In this document: positions 1 to 10,019 of the stretch, in pieces
Position numbering within the stretch: the stretch's first letter is position 1
Layout of the letters: each line of letters opens with the position of its first letter
Assembly (NCBI RefSeq): GCF_016641735.1
Contig: NZ_JAEDAO010000001.1
Location: forward strand, 3,844,001 to 3,908,000
Direction: 5' to 3'
From: Ramlibacter algicola
GTDB lineage: Bacteria > Pseudomonadota > Gammaproteobacteria > Burkholderiales > Burkholderiaceae_C
DNA: 64,000 nt
Notes under the pieces: model-generated
Databases searched by the model: none
What the model saw: the letters and a program-made list of their open reading frames with translations, nothing else
Told to the model about the DNA's origin: nothing
Program-made: the position numbers and the translations under genes

Positions 1-2
1 CC

Positions 3-1343
3 GAGCGTTTCGAGATCGTCGGCGAGGGCCTGCGGGCCGCGCAATCGGGCCTGTCCGCGAAGGCGCCGCCCAAGATCCGCATCCGCCCCGGCGCGGTGAT
101 CCGCGTGATGCACAACACCGCCAAGAACGCGTGGGAGATCACGCAACTGCCCGAGGTCGAGGGCGCGTTCGTGGCGCTGGACCCCCGCAACGGCGCCATC
201 CAGGCGATGGTGGGCGGCTTCGACTTCCGCAAGAACAAGTTCAACCACGTCACGCAGGCGTGGCGCCAGCCGGGGTCGGGCTTCAAGCCCTTCATCTACT
301 CGGCGGCGCTGGAGAAGGGTTTCACGCCCACGACCATCGTCAACGACGCGCCGCTGTTCTTCGATTCGGGCGTCACCGGCGGGCAGCCCTGGGAGCCGAA
401 GAACTACGACGGCAAGTTCGAAGGCCCGATGCCCCTGCACCAGGCGCTGGCCAAGTCCAAGAACATGGTGTCCATCCGCGTGTTGCAGGCCGTCGGCACG
501 CAGAACGCGCAGGACTGGGTCACGCGCTTCGGCTTCGAAGCGGAGAAGCACCCGCCCTACCTGACGATGGCGCTGGGCGCCGGGTCGGTCACGCCGATGC
601 AGATGGCCGCGGGCTACTCCGTGTTCGCCAACGGCGGCTACCGCGTCAACCCCTGGCTGGTCAGCCGGGTCACCGACTTCAAGGGCCGGGTGCTGGTGGA
701 GACCCAGCCGCCGCTGCCCACCGAAGCCATGCGGGCGATCGACGCCCGCAACGCGTTCATCATGGATCGCCTGCTGGCCGAGATCACGCGCTCGGGCACG
801 GCGGCCAAGGTCTACTCGACGCTCAAACGGCCCGACCTGTACGGCAAGACCGGCACCACCAACGATTCGGTGGACACCTGGTTCAACGGCTTCCATCCGC
901 ACCTGGTCGCCGTGGTCTGGATGGGGTTCGACAACCCCAAGAACCTCGGCGATCGCGAAACCGGCGGCAGCATGAGCCTGCCGGTGTGGATCGACTTCAT
1001 GCAGTCGGCCATCAAGCAGCTGCCCGAAGTGACCCCGGCCGCGCCCGCGGGCGTGGTCAACGTCAACGGCGAGTGGTACTTCGAGGAATATGCGCCGGGC
1101 AACGGCGTCAGCAGTTTGGGCGTTCCGCTCACGCCGACCGAACCGCTGCCGGCGGCCTCGTCGCCGGGACCGGCCGCGGCCGCACCGGTGACGATCCCGC
1201 CGTCGCTGGCGTCGACACGCGGCACCGGCAACGGCACGCCGATCAATCCCTACGACAAGTCGACGCTGAACGCGGACGGGCAGCCGCCGGTGCGCTCGCC
1301 CGAGGAGCAGCGCCGCAGCATCCTGGACCTGTTCAGGAACTGA
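3..1343 (+). CDS. mrcA: Penicillin-binding protein 1A, C-terminal part (partial)
   Basis: Bifunctional peptidoglycan glycosyltransferase/transpeptidase (class A PBP) of the inner membrane; only the C-terminal transpeptidase half is in the window. The frame is open from the left edge, so the first ATG or GTG seen is not the start. All three transpeptidase motifs are present: SxxK as SGFK (Ser codon at nt 276) in the context QPGSGFKPF, SxN as SKN in [10 protein letters not shown], and KTGT (Lys codon at nt 846) in [10 protein letters not shown]. The tail after about nt 1100 is a Pro/Ala/Thr-rich low-complexity extension ending in ILDLFRN, usual for this class. The stop lies 11 nt inside the convergent cyaY gene. 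The gene order with cyaY, lptM and lysA is typical of betaproteobacteria. Confidence 0.95.
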   Translation, partial: ERFEIVGEGLRAAQSGLSAKAPPKIRIRPGAVIRVMHNTAKNAWEITQLPEVEGAFVALDPRNGAIQAMVGGFDFRKNKFNHVTQAWRQPGSGFKPFIYSAALEKGFTPTTIVNDAPLFFDSGVTGGQPWEPKNYDGKFEGPMPLHQALAKSKNMVSIRVLQAVGTQNAQDWVTRFGFEAEKHPPYLTMALGAGSVTPMQMAAGYSVFANGGYRVNPWLVSRVTDFKGRVLVETQPPLPTEAMRAIDARNAFIMDRLLAEITRSGTAAKVYSTLKRPDLYGKTGTTNDSVDTWFNGFHPHLVAVVWMGFDNPKNLGDRETGGSMSLPVWIDFMQSAIKQLPEVTPAAPAGVVNVNGEWYFEEYAPGNGVSSLGVPLTPTEPLPAASSPGPAAAAPVTIPPSLASTRGTGNGTPINPYDKSTLNADGQPPVRSPEEQRRSILDLFRN

Positions 1344-1662
1344 AGGCCAGCGGCACGCCCGCCTGCTGCGAGGCGTGCCGGCTCAGGCCGGCGAAGAACT
1401 CGCCCTGCCCCTTGGTGTCCATCCACTGGCTGCCGTCGAAGCGGTAGTGGAAGCCGCCCGCCTTGGCAGCCAGCCAGACCTCCTGCAGCGGCTTCTGCAG
1501 GTTGACGATGATCTGCGTGCCGTTGGCGAAGGTCAGCGTCACCATGCCGCCCACGCGCTGGCTGTCGATGTCCGCATCGGTGTCGTCGTTGATGCGATCG
1601 CAACTCGCCTCCACCGCGCGCAGCAGCGCTTCGGCGCGGTCCATGTATTCGAGCTCGGTCAT
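1333..1662 (-). CDS. cyaY: Iron donor protein CyaY (bacterial frataxin)
   Basis: A frataxin-family iron-binding protein of 109 aa that modulates Fe-S cluster assembly in the cytoplasm. The ATG at 1662 is preferred because [14 protein letters not shown] is the usual N-terminus; the frame stays open upstream to 1737 but that extension is Arg/Ala-rich and unlike the family. Visible features are the acidic first helix ([15 protein letters not shown]) continuing into [10 protein letters not shown], the beta-sheet segment [17 protein letters not shown], and [18 protein letters not shown], followed by W-D around QWMD. The gene converges on PBP1A with an 11-nt overlap and diverges from lptM, leaving about 140 nt for two promoters. 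Confidence 0.93.
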   Translation of the reverse strand: MTELEYMDRAEALLRAVEASCDRINDDTDADIDSQRVGGMVTLTFANGTQIIVNLQKPLQEVWLAAKAGGFHYRFDGSQWMDTKGQGEFFAGLSRHASQQAGVPLAFSS

Positions 1663-1791
1663 GACAATCGGGGTGTAGTCCTTCGGCGGTGCGCACTTCG
1701 CTTCTCGACGGCGCGCGGCATGCGCCGTCACGATCACGATGCACGCTCCTTGAAGCGGGCAACTCTGGTCCTTGCTCGACCTCCCGAAACG

Positions 1792-1797
1792 TACAAT
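1792..1797 (+). promoter_or_regulatory. Candidate -10 box (TACAAT) for lptM-lysA, implying a leaderless message
   Basis: TACAAT lies 6 nt before the lptM ATG (TACAATTCCGCGATG). A sigma-70 start site 6-7 nt after the hexamer would fall on or next to the A of the ATG. TTGCTC at 1772-1777 is a weak -35 candidate with short (14 nt) spacing. There is no Shine-Dalgarno sequence in the gap. Confidence 0.4.
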
Positions 1798-1803
1798 TCC
1801 GCG

Positions 1804-2052
1804 ATGGTCGACGCAAGGATTCTATGCAGCGTGCGGCGCGCCCTCGGGGCCGCCGCGCTGATCGCCATGCTGGCGGCATGCGGGCAACGCGGGCCGCTGT
1901 ACCTGCCGACCGAAGCGGCCGCCGCCGACCGCGCGACGCTCCCCCAGGTGCTGCTCCCCACCACGCGGACCCAGCCCGCGCCGCCGCTGGACGGCCAGGT
2001 CGCGCCGGGCGGCTCCGGCACGGGCACCGCGGCCCCGGTGCGCACGCAATGA
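1804..2052 (+). CDS. lptM: LPS translocon maturation lipoprotein LptM (YifL family)
   Basis: Small outer-membrane lipoprotein of 82 aa. The N-terminus is basic and hydrophobic ([17 protein letters not shown]) with a LAAC lipobox, and the mature protein begins with the family signature [10 protein letters not shown], then a Pro/Ala/Thr-rich tail. In enterobacteria this family assists assembly of the LptD/LptE translocon; that role is known for the family and inferred here. The stop overlaps the lysA start in an ATGA junction, so the two genes are very likely cotranscribed and translationally coupled. Placement immediately before lysA is the conserved context of the family. Confidence 0.9.
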   Translation: MVDARILCSVRRALGAAALIAMLAACGQRGPLYLPTEAAAADRATLPQVLLPTTRTQPAPPLDGQVAPGGSGTGTAAPVRTQ

Positions 2053-3314
2053 CGCCCGGTTCGCCGCATTTCGCCTGGCGCGACGGGCTGCTGCACGTCG
2101 AGCAACTGCGCGTGGCCGACCTGGCACGGCAGCACGGCACGCCGCTGTTCCTCTATTCGAAGGCCTCCATGCTGGCGGCGCTCGACGCCTACCGGCGTGG
2201 CCTGCGCGGCCGCAAGTCACGCATCTGCTACGCGATGAAGGCCAACTCGTCGCTGGGCATCCTGCAGGTGTTCGCGCGGGCCGGCTGCGGCTTCGACATC
2301 GTGTCGGGCGGCGAACTGCAGCGGGCGTTGGCCGCGGGTGCCAAGCCGCGCGACATCATCTTCTCGGGCGTCGGCAAGACCGCGGACGAGATGGCGCTGG
2401 CGCTGAAGACCGGCATCGGCTGCTTCAACGTCGAAAGCGAAGCCGAGCTGGACGTGCTCGACGGCGTCGCGGCGGCGACCGGCCACATCGCGCCGGTGAG
2501 CCTGCGCGTCAATCCCGATGTCGACGCGAAGACGCACCCGTACATCTCGACCGGCCTGAAGGGCAACAAGTTCGGCATCGCGCACGACGCGGCGCTGGCG
2601 GTCTACAAGCGCGCTGCGGCGATGCCGCACCTGCGCGTGGTGGGCATCGATTGCCACATCGGCTCGCAGATCACCGACAGCGCGCCGTACCTCGACGCGA
2701 TGGACCGCATCCTGGACCTCGTCACGGCGGTCGAAGCCGAAGGCATCCGGCTGCAGCACATCGACTTCGGCGGCGGCCTGGGCATCGACTACAAGGGCGA
2801 CACGCCGCCCGCGGCCGACGCGCTGTGGGCCGCGCTGCTGCCCAAGCTGGACGCCCGCGGCTTCGGCGACCGCGAGATCCTGATCGAGCCCGGCCGCTCG
2901 CTGGTCGGCAATGCGGGCATCTGCGTCACCGAGGTGCTGTACCTCAAGCCCGGCGAGCACAAGAACTTCTGCATCGTCGACGCCGCGATGAACGACCTGC
3001 CGCGGCCGGCGATGTACCAGGCCTTCCACGGCATCGAACCCGTGTCGCAGCGCAAGGAAACCGCGACGACCTACGACGTGGTCGGCCCGGTGTGCGAAAG
3101 CGGGGACTGGCTGGGCCGCGACCGCGACCTCGCGGTGCAGGCGGGCGACCTGCTGGCGGTGCTGTCCGCCGGCGCCTATTGCATGAGCATGGCCAGCAAC
3201 TACAACACGCGCCCGCGTGCGGCCGAGGTGCTGGTCGACGGCGACCAGGCGCACGTGATCCGCGAGCGCGAGACGCCCGCCGACCTCATGCGCGGCGAGC
3301 GGCTGGCTCCCTGA
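2049..3314 (+). CDS. lysA: Diaminopimelate decarboxylase
   Basis: PLP-dependent enzyme of 421 aa that converts meso-diaminopimelate to lysine, the last step of lysine synthesis. The fold-III decarboxylase motifs are all visible: the PLP lysine in CYAMKANSS (Lys64), CHIGSQI for phosphate contacts, the glycine loop HIDFGGGLGIDY, and the active-site Cys in GPVCESGDWLG near the C-terminus. The ATG at 2049 overlaps the lptM stop (ATGA). The 3' end overlaps msrQ on the other strand by 29 nt. Length and motif spacing are normal for LysA rather than ornithine/arginine decarboxylases. Confidence 0.97.
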   Translation: MTPGSPHFAWRDGLLHVEQLRVADLARQHGTPLFLYSKASMLAALDAYRRGLRGRKSRICYAMKANSSLGILQVFARAGCGFDIVSGGELQRALAAGAKPRDIIFSGVGKTADEMALALKTGIGCFNVESEAELDVLDGVAAATGHIAPVSLRVNPDVDAKTHPYISTGLKGNKFGIAHDAALAVYKRAAAMPHLRVVGIDCHIGSQITDSAPYLDAMDRILDLVTAVEAEGIRLQHIDFGGGLGIDYKGDTPPAADALWAALLPKLDARGFGDREILIEPGRSLVGNAGICVTEVLYLKPGEHKNFCIVDAAMNDLPRPAMYQAFHGIEPVSQRKETATTYDVVGPVCESGDWLGRDRDLAVQAGDLLAVLSAGAYCMSMASNYNTRPRAAEVLVDGDQAHVIRERETPADLMRGERLAP

Positions 3315-3941
3315 CCACGCGCGGCCCGCCGAAGCGGTGCCACACCCGCCACCCGAGCAGCACGGCCAGGATGCCGGCGTAGACGAACACTTCGGCGAAG
3401 TTGTTCTTGCCGGCGCGCATCCAGAAGAAGTGCAGGATGCCCAGCCCCGCGATCACGTAGACCAGCCGGTGCAGCGCCTGCCAGCGCGCCGCGCCCAGCG
3501 CGCGGATCGCGCGATTGACCGACGTCGCCGCCAAGGGCGTGAGCAACAGGAAGGCGGCGAAGCCCACGAGGATGAACGGCCGCTTGGCGATGTCCTTCGC
3601 GATCGCGTCGAACTCCAGCCCCTGGTCGAACCACGCGTACGACATCAGGTGCACGCACACGTAGAAGTACGTGAACAGCCCCAGCATGCGGCGAAAGCGC
3701 GCCAGCGCCGGCTGGTGCAGGACCGTGCGCACCGGCGTGACCGCCAGCGTCAGGCACAGGAAGCGCAGCGTCCAGTCGCCCGTCGCGCGGATGATGTATT
3801 CCTGCGGATTGGGGCCGATCTGGTTCGCGATGGCGCCGTACAGCAGCCAGGCGAACGGCAACAGGGCGGCGACGAACAGGACGGGCTTGGCGGCGGGATG
3901 CAGCCAGGGCACGCGCCGCCCGCGCGGTGCGGGCGTGGCCA

Positions 3942-3942
<1 letters not shown>
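3286..3942 (-). CDS. msrQ: Haem-binding membrane subunit MsrQ of the periplasmic methionine sulfoxide reductase
   Basis: Integral membrane cytochrome b-type protein of 218 aa that passes electrons from the quinone pool to MsrP. Several hydrophobic helices are evident (PVLFVAALLPFAWLLYGAI, ILVGFAAFLLLTPLAATS, EVFVYAGILAVLLGW). Candidate haem ligands are the His residues in VCVHLMSYAWF, WQALHRLVYV and GILHFFWM, which match the ferric-reductase-like fold of the family. The ATG shares one nucleotide with the msrP stop (TGATG), so MsrPQ are translationally coupled. The last 29 nt overlap the end of lysA on the opposite strand. Confidence 0.93.
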
Positions 3943-4940
<998 letters not shown>

Positions 4941-5002
4941 GGAACCCTTTCGTTGCGTCGTTTCGCATTGGACGGGGAACGCGCCGGGACCTTACAGCGG
5001 GA

Positions 5003-6322
5003 TCACAAAGTCCCGTAGCTGTGCAACCCCGACAGGAACATGTTGACGCCCAGGAACGCGAAGGTCGTGACCACCAGGCCCACCAGCGCCCACCACGCGG
5101 ACACCGTGCCGCGAAGCCCCTTCATCAGCCGCATGTGCAGCCAGGCGGCGTAATTCAGCCAGACGATCAGGGCCCAGGTCTCCTTGGGGTCCCAGCTCCA
5201 GTAGCCGCCCCACGCTTCCGCGGCCCACAGCGCACCGAGGACGGTCGCGATGGTGAAGAACGCGAAGCCGACGGCGATCGCCTTGTACATGACGTCGTCG
5301 AGCACCTCGAGCGGGGGCAGGCGCTCGGCGATGCGGCGGCGCATCAGCAGGATGCCCCCGACGATCAGCGATGCGATGCCGAAGTAGACGAGCCAGTAGC
5401 TGCTGGCGCCGGCGACGTCCTTGCGGAACACCATCGGCTCGAAGCACAGCACCAGCCCCAGCCCGAACAGCGGCGCCAGCTTCCACCAGCGGGTCTCGAC
5501 GGCGTGCTGCTTCACGAGGTACGCGAACGCCACCATCGCCGACAGCGCGAAGGTGCCGTAGCCGATGAAGTTGGCGGGCACGTGCAGCTTCATCCACCAG
5601 CTCTTGAGCGCCGGCACCAGCGGCTGGATCTCGTGCGCCTCGCGCACGACCGTGTACCAGAGCAGGAAGCCGACGGCGGCGCTGACCACCAGCAGCACGA
5701 ACGCGCCCAGCGCGCGCGTGCCGTACTGCGCCTCGAAGTACAGGTAGAACAGCGCGGTGAGCCAGCAGAAGAGGACGAACACCTCGTACAGGTTGCTCAC
5801 CGGGATGTGGCCAACGTCGGCGCCGATCAGGTAGCTCTCCCACCAGCGCACCATCGTGCCGACCAGCGCCATGGTCACCGCGACCCAGGCCATGCGCGAG
5901 CCGATGCGTTCCATGGTCGCGGCCTGGCCGCGGGCGAACATGCCGATCCAGTAGAAGGCCGTGCTCATGAAGAACAGCACGCTCATCCAGAGGATCGCCG
6001 ACTGGCTGGACAGGAAGTACTTCAGCCAGAAGACGGATTCCGCACGCGCGAGCGAACCCTGGTAGGAGCCGATCGCCATGAGCGACAGCGCGGCGACGAC
6101 CGCCATCAGCCCCTGCAACGGCCGCCAGAACCAGCCCAGCCAGATGGCGGCCGGCATGGCGGCGAGGAGGATGCCCTTCTCGTACACGTCCATGTGGGCC
6201 TGGTAGCGCGTGAACGCGAACAGGCCGCCGGCCACGATGGCGAGCGCGAACAGCCAGTCCAGCGGGCGGCGCCGCGAGAAGTAGCTCTCGCCGAGGGTGA
6301 TGGTCTGGGTGGCGGTGGTCAT
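5003..6322 (-). CDS. ccsB: Cytochrome c biogenesis protein CcsB/CcsA (System II, WWD domain)
   Basis: Polytopic inner-membrane protein of 439 aa; with ResB it moves haem across the membrane and ligates it to apocytochrome c. The Trp-rich WWD haem-handling motif is clear near the C-terminus (WGGYWSWDPKETWALIVWL), and the flanking transmembrane helices carry His residues suited to axial haem ligation (for example WLHMRLMKGLRG). The N-terminus has two helices starting with LDWLFALAIVAGGLFAF. The ATG at 6322 was chosen because it overlaps the resB stop by 4 nt; the frame extends upstream only through resB shadow sequence. Named ccsB, resC or ccsA in different conventions. Confidence 0.93.
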   Translation of the reverse strand: MTTATQTITLGESYFSRRRPLDWLFALAIVAGGLFAFTRYQAHMDVYEKGILLAAMPAAIWLGWFWRPLQGLMAVVAALSLMAIGSYQGSLARAESVFWLKYFLSSQSAILWMSVLFFMSTAFYWIGMFARGQAATMERIGSRMAWVAVTMALVGTMVRWWESYLIGADVGHIPVSNLYEVFVLFCWLTALFYLYFEAQYGTRALGAFVLLVVSAAVGFLLWYTVVREAHEIQPLVPALKSWWMKLHVPANFIGYGTFALSAMVAFAYLVKQHAVETRWWKLAPLFGLGLVLCFEPMVFRKDVAGASSYWLVYFGIASLIVGGILLMRRRIAERLPPLEVLDDVMYKAIAVGFAFFTIATVLGALWAAEAWGGYWSWDPKETWALIVWLNYAAWLHMRLMKGLRGTVSAWWALVGLVVTTFAFLGVNMFLSGLHSYGTL

Positions 6323-8427
6323 GGGGAGTGCAGCAGTTGGTCGCGCAGCCGCTGGAACTCGCGGTCGACGTCGAGGGTCTCGCGGTTGCACGACAGCCCC
6401 ATCAGGGCGTCGCTGCCGCCGGCGGCGGCGGGCGCCAGCCAGACCCACAGCCGGCGCTCACGGACATAGAGCATCGCAAAAACGCCGAGGATGAGCAAAG
6501 CGCACCCCAGGTAGACAACGTTCTTGCCGGGGGATCGCGTGACCTGGAAGACGCTGGCCTGCACCTGCGTGAAGTCCGCCAGCTGGAAAGCCATCGGCGC
6601 CGGGTACACGAACGCGTCGCTCAGCGCGACCAGCGACTGGGTCATCCAGGCCTGTGCGCGGTCGCCGCCGTCCAGCGGCGGCAGCCCGGCGCGCTCACGC
6701 GACAGCTGGGCCAGCTCGTACAGCGACCCGCCGAGGATGCGGATCACCACTTCGAATGCGCGGCCGCGCTCGGCTTCCGGCACGCGTTCTTCCAGGTAGG
6801 TCGACAGCGCGGCCAGGCCGGCGCCCTTCGCGCCCGCCTGCGCATCGCCGGCATACAGCGCGAAGGCCTGGCCGGCCGAAGCGGCCAGCTGCGCGCCGAC
6901 CTCGGGCCGCTTGGGGTCCGTGGCCTTGGCCACGTAGCGGCGCACGGCCTCGGCGCGCAGGGCGCGATCGGCCAGTGCCGCCTTCAGCCGCACGAAGCCG
7001 TCCATGGAGCTCTTTTCGTCGGCCGGCACCCGCAGGTAGCGGAACGGGTCCGCCGGCGATTCACGCACGCCGAGCAGGAACACCGGCACGCCGTCGCCGA
7101 GGTCCATCGGCAGCATGTAGTTGTTGAACTCGCGCGCCTGCCCCGCCGAGTCGCGCAGCTTGTAGCTCACGCTGGGCCCGACGTTGCGCAGCTCCTTCTT
7201 CGTCTTCGTCTTGTTGGCGGCGCCCAGGTGCTCGCCGAGCGACTCGCGCATGTCGACCTTGCGCGGGTCTGCGCCGCTGCGCGAGGACGCCTCGGCCATG
7301 TTCTCGACGTTGATCACGCGCAGGCCGGTGAATTCGAGCGTCAATTGATCGGCGCTGCCCTTCCCGCGCGCGAGCTGGGTCGACGAGCCGATCACGCCTT
7401 CGACGTCGAAGCGGTTGCTGGCCCCGTTGATCGGCAGCGCGGCGAGCTTCACGCGCGAGCCACCGTCGTCGAAGCTCGATTGGTAGATCTCCACCCCGCG
7501 CCAGCGCGCCGGATGGTTCACCTCCACGCGGGCCGGCACCGCCTCGCCCGTCTCGCGGTCGTGGATCACGATGTCGCTGGCGAACAGCTTGGGCATGCCG
7601 GTGGAGTAGTACTCCACGATGAACTTCTTCAGCTCGATCGTGAACGGCAGGTCCTGCAGCAGGATGCCGTCGGACTGCGTGAGGATGGCCGTCCCGGCCT
7701 GCGTGCCTTCAGCGACCAGCAGGTTGCCACGGAAAGTCGGGTTCATCGCGGGCAGCCGGTGCTTCGCCTGCACGTCGGCGATCATCCCGCCGCCCGTGTA
7801 CGGTGTCTTGCCCCCCAGCAGCATCTGCGCGCGCACGACCAGGTCGCCGTCGAACAGGCCGCCCAGGCACACCAGCACGATGGCGCTGTGCGCCGCGATG
7901 TAGCCGACTTTGTTTGCCGCCCCCGCGCGGGCCGCGACCATCCAGCCGTCGCCGCGCTGCTGCAGCTTGACCTTCCAGCCGCCCTTGGCCAGCGCCTCGC
8001 CGATGCGGCGCGCGCCCGCTTCGGGCAGGTCCGCGAGCACCGCCTGCGCGCGGTGGTGCATCGCCTTGAGGCTTTGCGCCCGCACGTTCTCCTTGGTCGT
8101 GCGCAGGTCCGCGATGATCTTCGGCGTGTTGCGCGCGATGCAGAGCGACGTGCTCGTCACCAGGAACGCAAGGATCAGCAGGAACCACCACGCGCTGTAC
8201 ACCGCATTGAGCTTGATGGCGAGGAACAGCTGCGCCCAGAACGGGCCGAACTGGTTGACGTAGTTGGCCGCCGGCTCGCCCTGCTTGAGCACCGTCCCGA
8301 TGATCGAGGCGATGCAGATCACCGTCAGCAAGGCGATCGCGAACCGCATCGACGACACCAGTTCCACCGCGGTGCGCAGGCGCCGCGACGGCGTCGCGAG
8401 GCGCAGGCCGTGGGTGGAGGTGGTCAT
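6319..8427 (-). CDS. resB: Cytochrome c biogenesis protein ResB
   Basis: System II haem lyase partner of CcsB, 702 aa. The N-terminal half has the usual helices (MRFAIALLTVICIASIIGT and WWFLLILAFLVTSTSLC), then a helix at SAIVLVCLGGLFDGDLVVRAQ, a large periplasmic domain (roughly residues 210-620), and a final helix NVVYLGCALLILGVFAMLYV. The length suits betaproteobacterial ResB, which is longer than that of Bacillus. No good Shine-Dalgarno precedes the ATG, and a perfect 11-bp hairpin with a T-tract lies only 13 nt upstream, so expression may depend on read-through from the cytochrome gene or a promoter near the hairpin. Confidence 0.93.
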   Translation of the reverse strand: MTTSTHGLRLATPSRRLRTAVELVSSMRFAIALLTVICIASIIGTVLKQGEPAANYVNQFGPFWAQLFLAIKLNAVYSAWWFLLILAFLVTSTSLCIARNTPKIIADLRTTKENVRAQSLKAMHHRAQAVLADLPEAGARRIGEALAKGGWKVKLQQRGDGWMVAARAGAANKVGYIAAHSAIVLVCLGGLFDGDLVVRAQMLLGGKTPYTGGGMIADVQAKHRLPAMNPTFRGNLLVAEGTQAGTAILTQSDGILLQDLPFTIELKKFIVEYYSTGMPKLFASDIVIHDRETGEAVPARVEVNHPARWRGVEIYQSSFDDGGSRVKLAALPINGASNRFDVEGVIGSSTQLARGKGSADQLTLEFTGLRVINVENMAEASSRSGADPRKVDMRESLGEHLGAANKTKTKKELRNVGPSVSYKLRDSAGQAREFNNYMLPMDLGDGVPVFLLGVRESPADPFRYLRVPADEKSSMDGFVRLKAALADRALRAEAVRRYVAKATDPKRPEVGAQLAASAGQAFALYAGDAQAGAKGAGLAALSTYLEERVPEAERGRAFEVVIRILGGSLYELAQLSRERAGLPPLDGGDRAQAWMTQSLVALSDAFVYPAPMAFQLADFTQVQASVFQVTRSPGKNVVYLGCALLILGVFAMLYVRERRLWVWLAPAAAGGSDALMGLSCNRETLDVDREFQRLRDQLLHSP

Positions 8428-8440
8428 CGGGAAGGGTTGG

Positions 8441-8474
8441 AAAAAGACGAAGGCGGGTTCGTGGAACCCGCCTT
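8441..8474 (-). terminator. Rho-independent terminator after the cytochrome c gene
   Basis: On the minus strand an 11-bp perfect stem (arms 8464-8474 and 8450-8460, AAGGCGGGTTC and its complement) with a 3-nt loop is followed by CGTC and a run of five T (8441-8445). It lies 59 nt after the cytochrome stop and ends just before resB, so it could also act as a partial terminator between the two genes. Confidence 0.75.
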
Positions 8475-8532
8475 GCTGTAGTGTCGTCCGGCGCCGCCGG
8501 GGTTCCCCGCGCGTGCGCCGCCAGCCGTTGAC

Positions 8533-9210
8533 TTAGCGCAAGCCGGCGATGTAGTCGGCGACGGCGCGGATCTCACGGTCGTTGAGCTTGGCCGCGACCT
8601 GGGTCATCTGCAGGCTGTTCTTGCGGGCGCCGTCGCGGAACGCGACGAGTTGCGCGGCCGTGTAGTCGGCATGCTGGCCGGACAGGCGCGGGTACTGGGC
8701 CGGGATGCCGGCGCCGTTGGGGCTGTGGCAGCCCGCGCAGGCGGCGATCTGGCGGTCCGGGACGCCGCCGCGGTAGATCTTCTCGCCCAGCGCGACCAGG
8801 TCCTTGTCCTTGGCGAAGCCTTCCTTGGCCTTCACCGAAGCGACGTACCAGCCGATGTTGCGCATGTCGGCGTCGCTCAGCTGCGCGGCGAACCCCTGCA
8901 TCACCGGGCTCTGGCGCTTGCCTTCCTTGAATTCCCGCAGCTGCTTGACCACGTACTCGGGGTGCTGCTGCGCGAGCTTGGGATTGGCCGGGATGCCGGA
9001 GTTGCCGCCGGCGCCATGGCAGGCCACGCAGGTCGCGGTGAACTTGGCCTCGCCGGCGGCGGCGTCCGGCTTGGCCGGCTGCTGCGCCTTGGGGGCCGCG
9101 GGCTGGGCGGCAGCGGCCGCGGGCTTGTCGTTCCCGTGCGTCTGGGCCAGGGCGTCGATCGCGGGCAGCGCGAGGAGCGCGGCGGTCAGCAGGCAAGCGT
9201 GCAACTTCAT
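8533..9210 (-). CDS. Periplasmic di-haem cytochrome c (c4-like)
   Basis: Exported electron carrier of 225 aa with two class I cytochrome domains. MKLHACLLTAALLALPAIDALA is a clear Sec signal peptide, so the ATG at 9210 is chosen over an upstream in-frame ATG. An Ala/Pro/Lys-rich linker precedes haem site 1 (CVACH in ATCVACHGAGGN) with the later Met ligand region QSPVMQGFAAQL, and then haem site 2 (CAGCH in AACAGCHSPNGAG) with SLQMTQVAAKL. This tandem arrangement fits cytochrome c4, which feeds terminal oxidases. Its position next to resB/ccsB, which mature such proteins, supports the call. Confidence 0.9.
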   Translation of the reverse strand: MKLHACLLTAALLALPAIDALAQTHGNDKPAAAAAQPAAPKAQQPAKPDAAAGEAKFTATCVACHGAGGNSGIPANPKLAQQHPEYVVKQLREFKEGKRQSPVMQGFAAQLSDADMRNIGWYVASVKAKEGFAKDKDLVALGEKIYRGGVPDRQIAACAGCHSPNGAGIPAQYPRLSGQHADYTAAQLVAFRDGARKNSLQMTQVAAKLNDREIRAVADYIAGLR

Positions 9211-9250
9211 GGGCGTCTGGTGGGTTCTGGGGCGCAAAACCCGGCGATTC

Positions 9251-9256
9251 TACAAT
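9251..9256 (+). promoter_or_regulatory. Candidate -10 box (TACAAT) for engB
   Basis: TACAAT in the divergent spacer between the cytochrome gene and engB, 36 nt before the engB ATG. No convincing -35 hexamer is visible at 16-18 nt upstream. Confidence 0.4.
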
Positions 9257-9292
9257 GCGCGTCCCATCCACCTCCCCGTCGGGAACCGCCCC

Positions 9293-9961
9293 ATGACTGC
9301 CACCCCGGGCCCCGGCGCCCCCGCCCCGTCCCCGGCCGACCGCGCGCTCGCGTGGTTGCACACCGCCAGGTTCCTCACGACGGCGCCGAAGCTGGAGTTC
9401 CTTCCGCCGCACGAATTTCCCGAGATCGCCTTCGTCGGCCGCTCCAACGCGGGCAAGTCGACCTGCATCAACACCCTCACGCAGCAGAAGCGGCTGGCGT
9501 TCGCGTCCAAGACGCCGGGCCGCACGCAGAGCATCAACCTGTTCACGCTCGGCAAGCAGGGCATCACCGACGCCGTGCTGGCCGACCTGCCCGGCTACGG
9601 CTATGCCGCCGTGCCGCGCGCGGACAAGGCGCGCTGGCAGCAGGTGATGGCCAACTACCTCGTGAGCCGCCCCAACCTGCGCGGCATCGTGCTGCTGGTG
9701 GACCCGCGCCTGGGCATCACCGAGCTCGATGAAGCGCTGCTGGACGTCGTGCGCCCGCGCGTCGAAGCCGGCCTGCGCTTCCTGGTGCTCCTCACCAAGG
9801 CCGACAAGCTCAATCGCAGCGAGGCCGCCAAGGCGCTGTCGATCGCGAAACTGCAGACGGCCGGCGGCGACACGATGCTGTTCTCGGCCCTCAAGCGGCA
9901 AGGTGTCGGCGAGACGGCGGAACTGCTCTGGAACTGGACCCACGAGGAGCCCGCTGCATGA
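9293..9961 (+). CDS. engB: Ribosome biogenesis GTP-binding protein EngB/YsxC
   Basis: Essential small GTPase (222 aa) needed for late assembly of the large ribosomal subunit. G1 is GRSNAGKST, G2 is the family TPGRTQSINLF segment, G3 is DLPGYGYA, G4 is TKADKLN and G5 lies around LFSALKRQG. The start at 9293 gives an N-terminal Pro/Ala-rich extension before ARFLTTAPKLEFLP, as in related betaproteobacteria; the frame is open further upstream but that part is not conserved-looking. It is divergent from the cytochrome gene and followed by the hydrolase gene after 58 nt. Confidence 0.96.
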   Translation: MTATPGPGAPAPSPADRALAWLHTARFLTTAPKLEFLPPHEFPEIAFVGRSNAGKSTCINTLTQQKRLAFASKTPGRTQSINLFTLGKQGITDAVLADLPGYGYAAVPRADKARWQQVMANYLVSRPNLRGIVLLVDPRLGITELDEALLDVVRPRVEAGLRFLVLLTKADKLNRSEAAKALSIAKLQTAGGDTMLFSALKRQGVGETAELLWNWTHEEPAA

Positions 9962-10019
9962 GCCGCCCGGCCGCTCCGAAGGCTCATGGCACCGCAGGTC
10001 GCAGAGCGGAGGTTTCCCA

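Noticed and set aside
131..1447. Long open frame over the PBP1A gene
   Set aside because: Shadow of the transpeptidase frame; Arg/Gly/His-rich composition without domains.
9958..9960. ATG overlapping the engB stop as a possible start of the hydrolase gene
   Set aside because: Out of frame with the hydrolase; the ATG at 10020 has a strong GGAGG.
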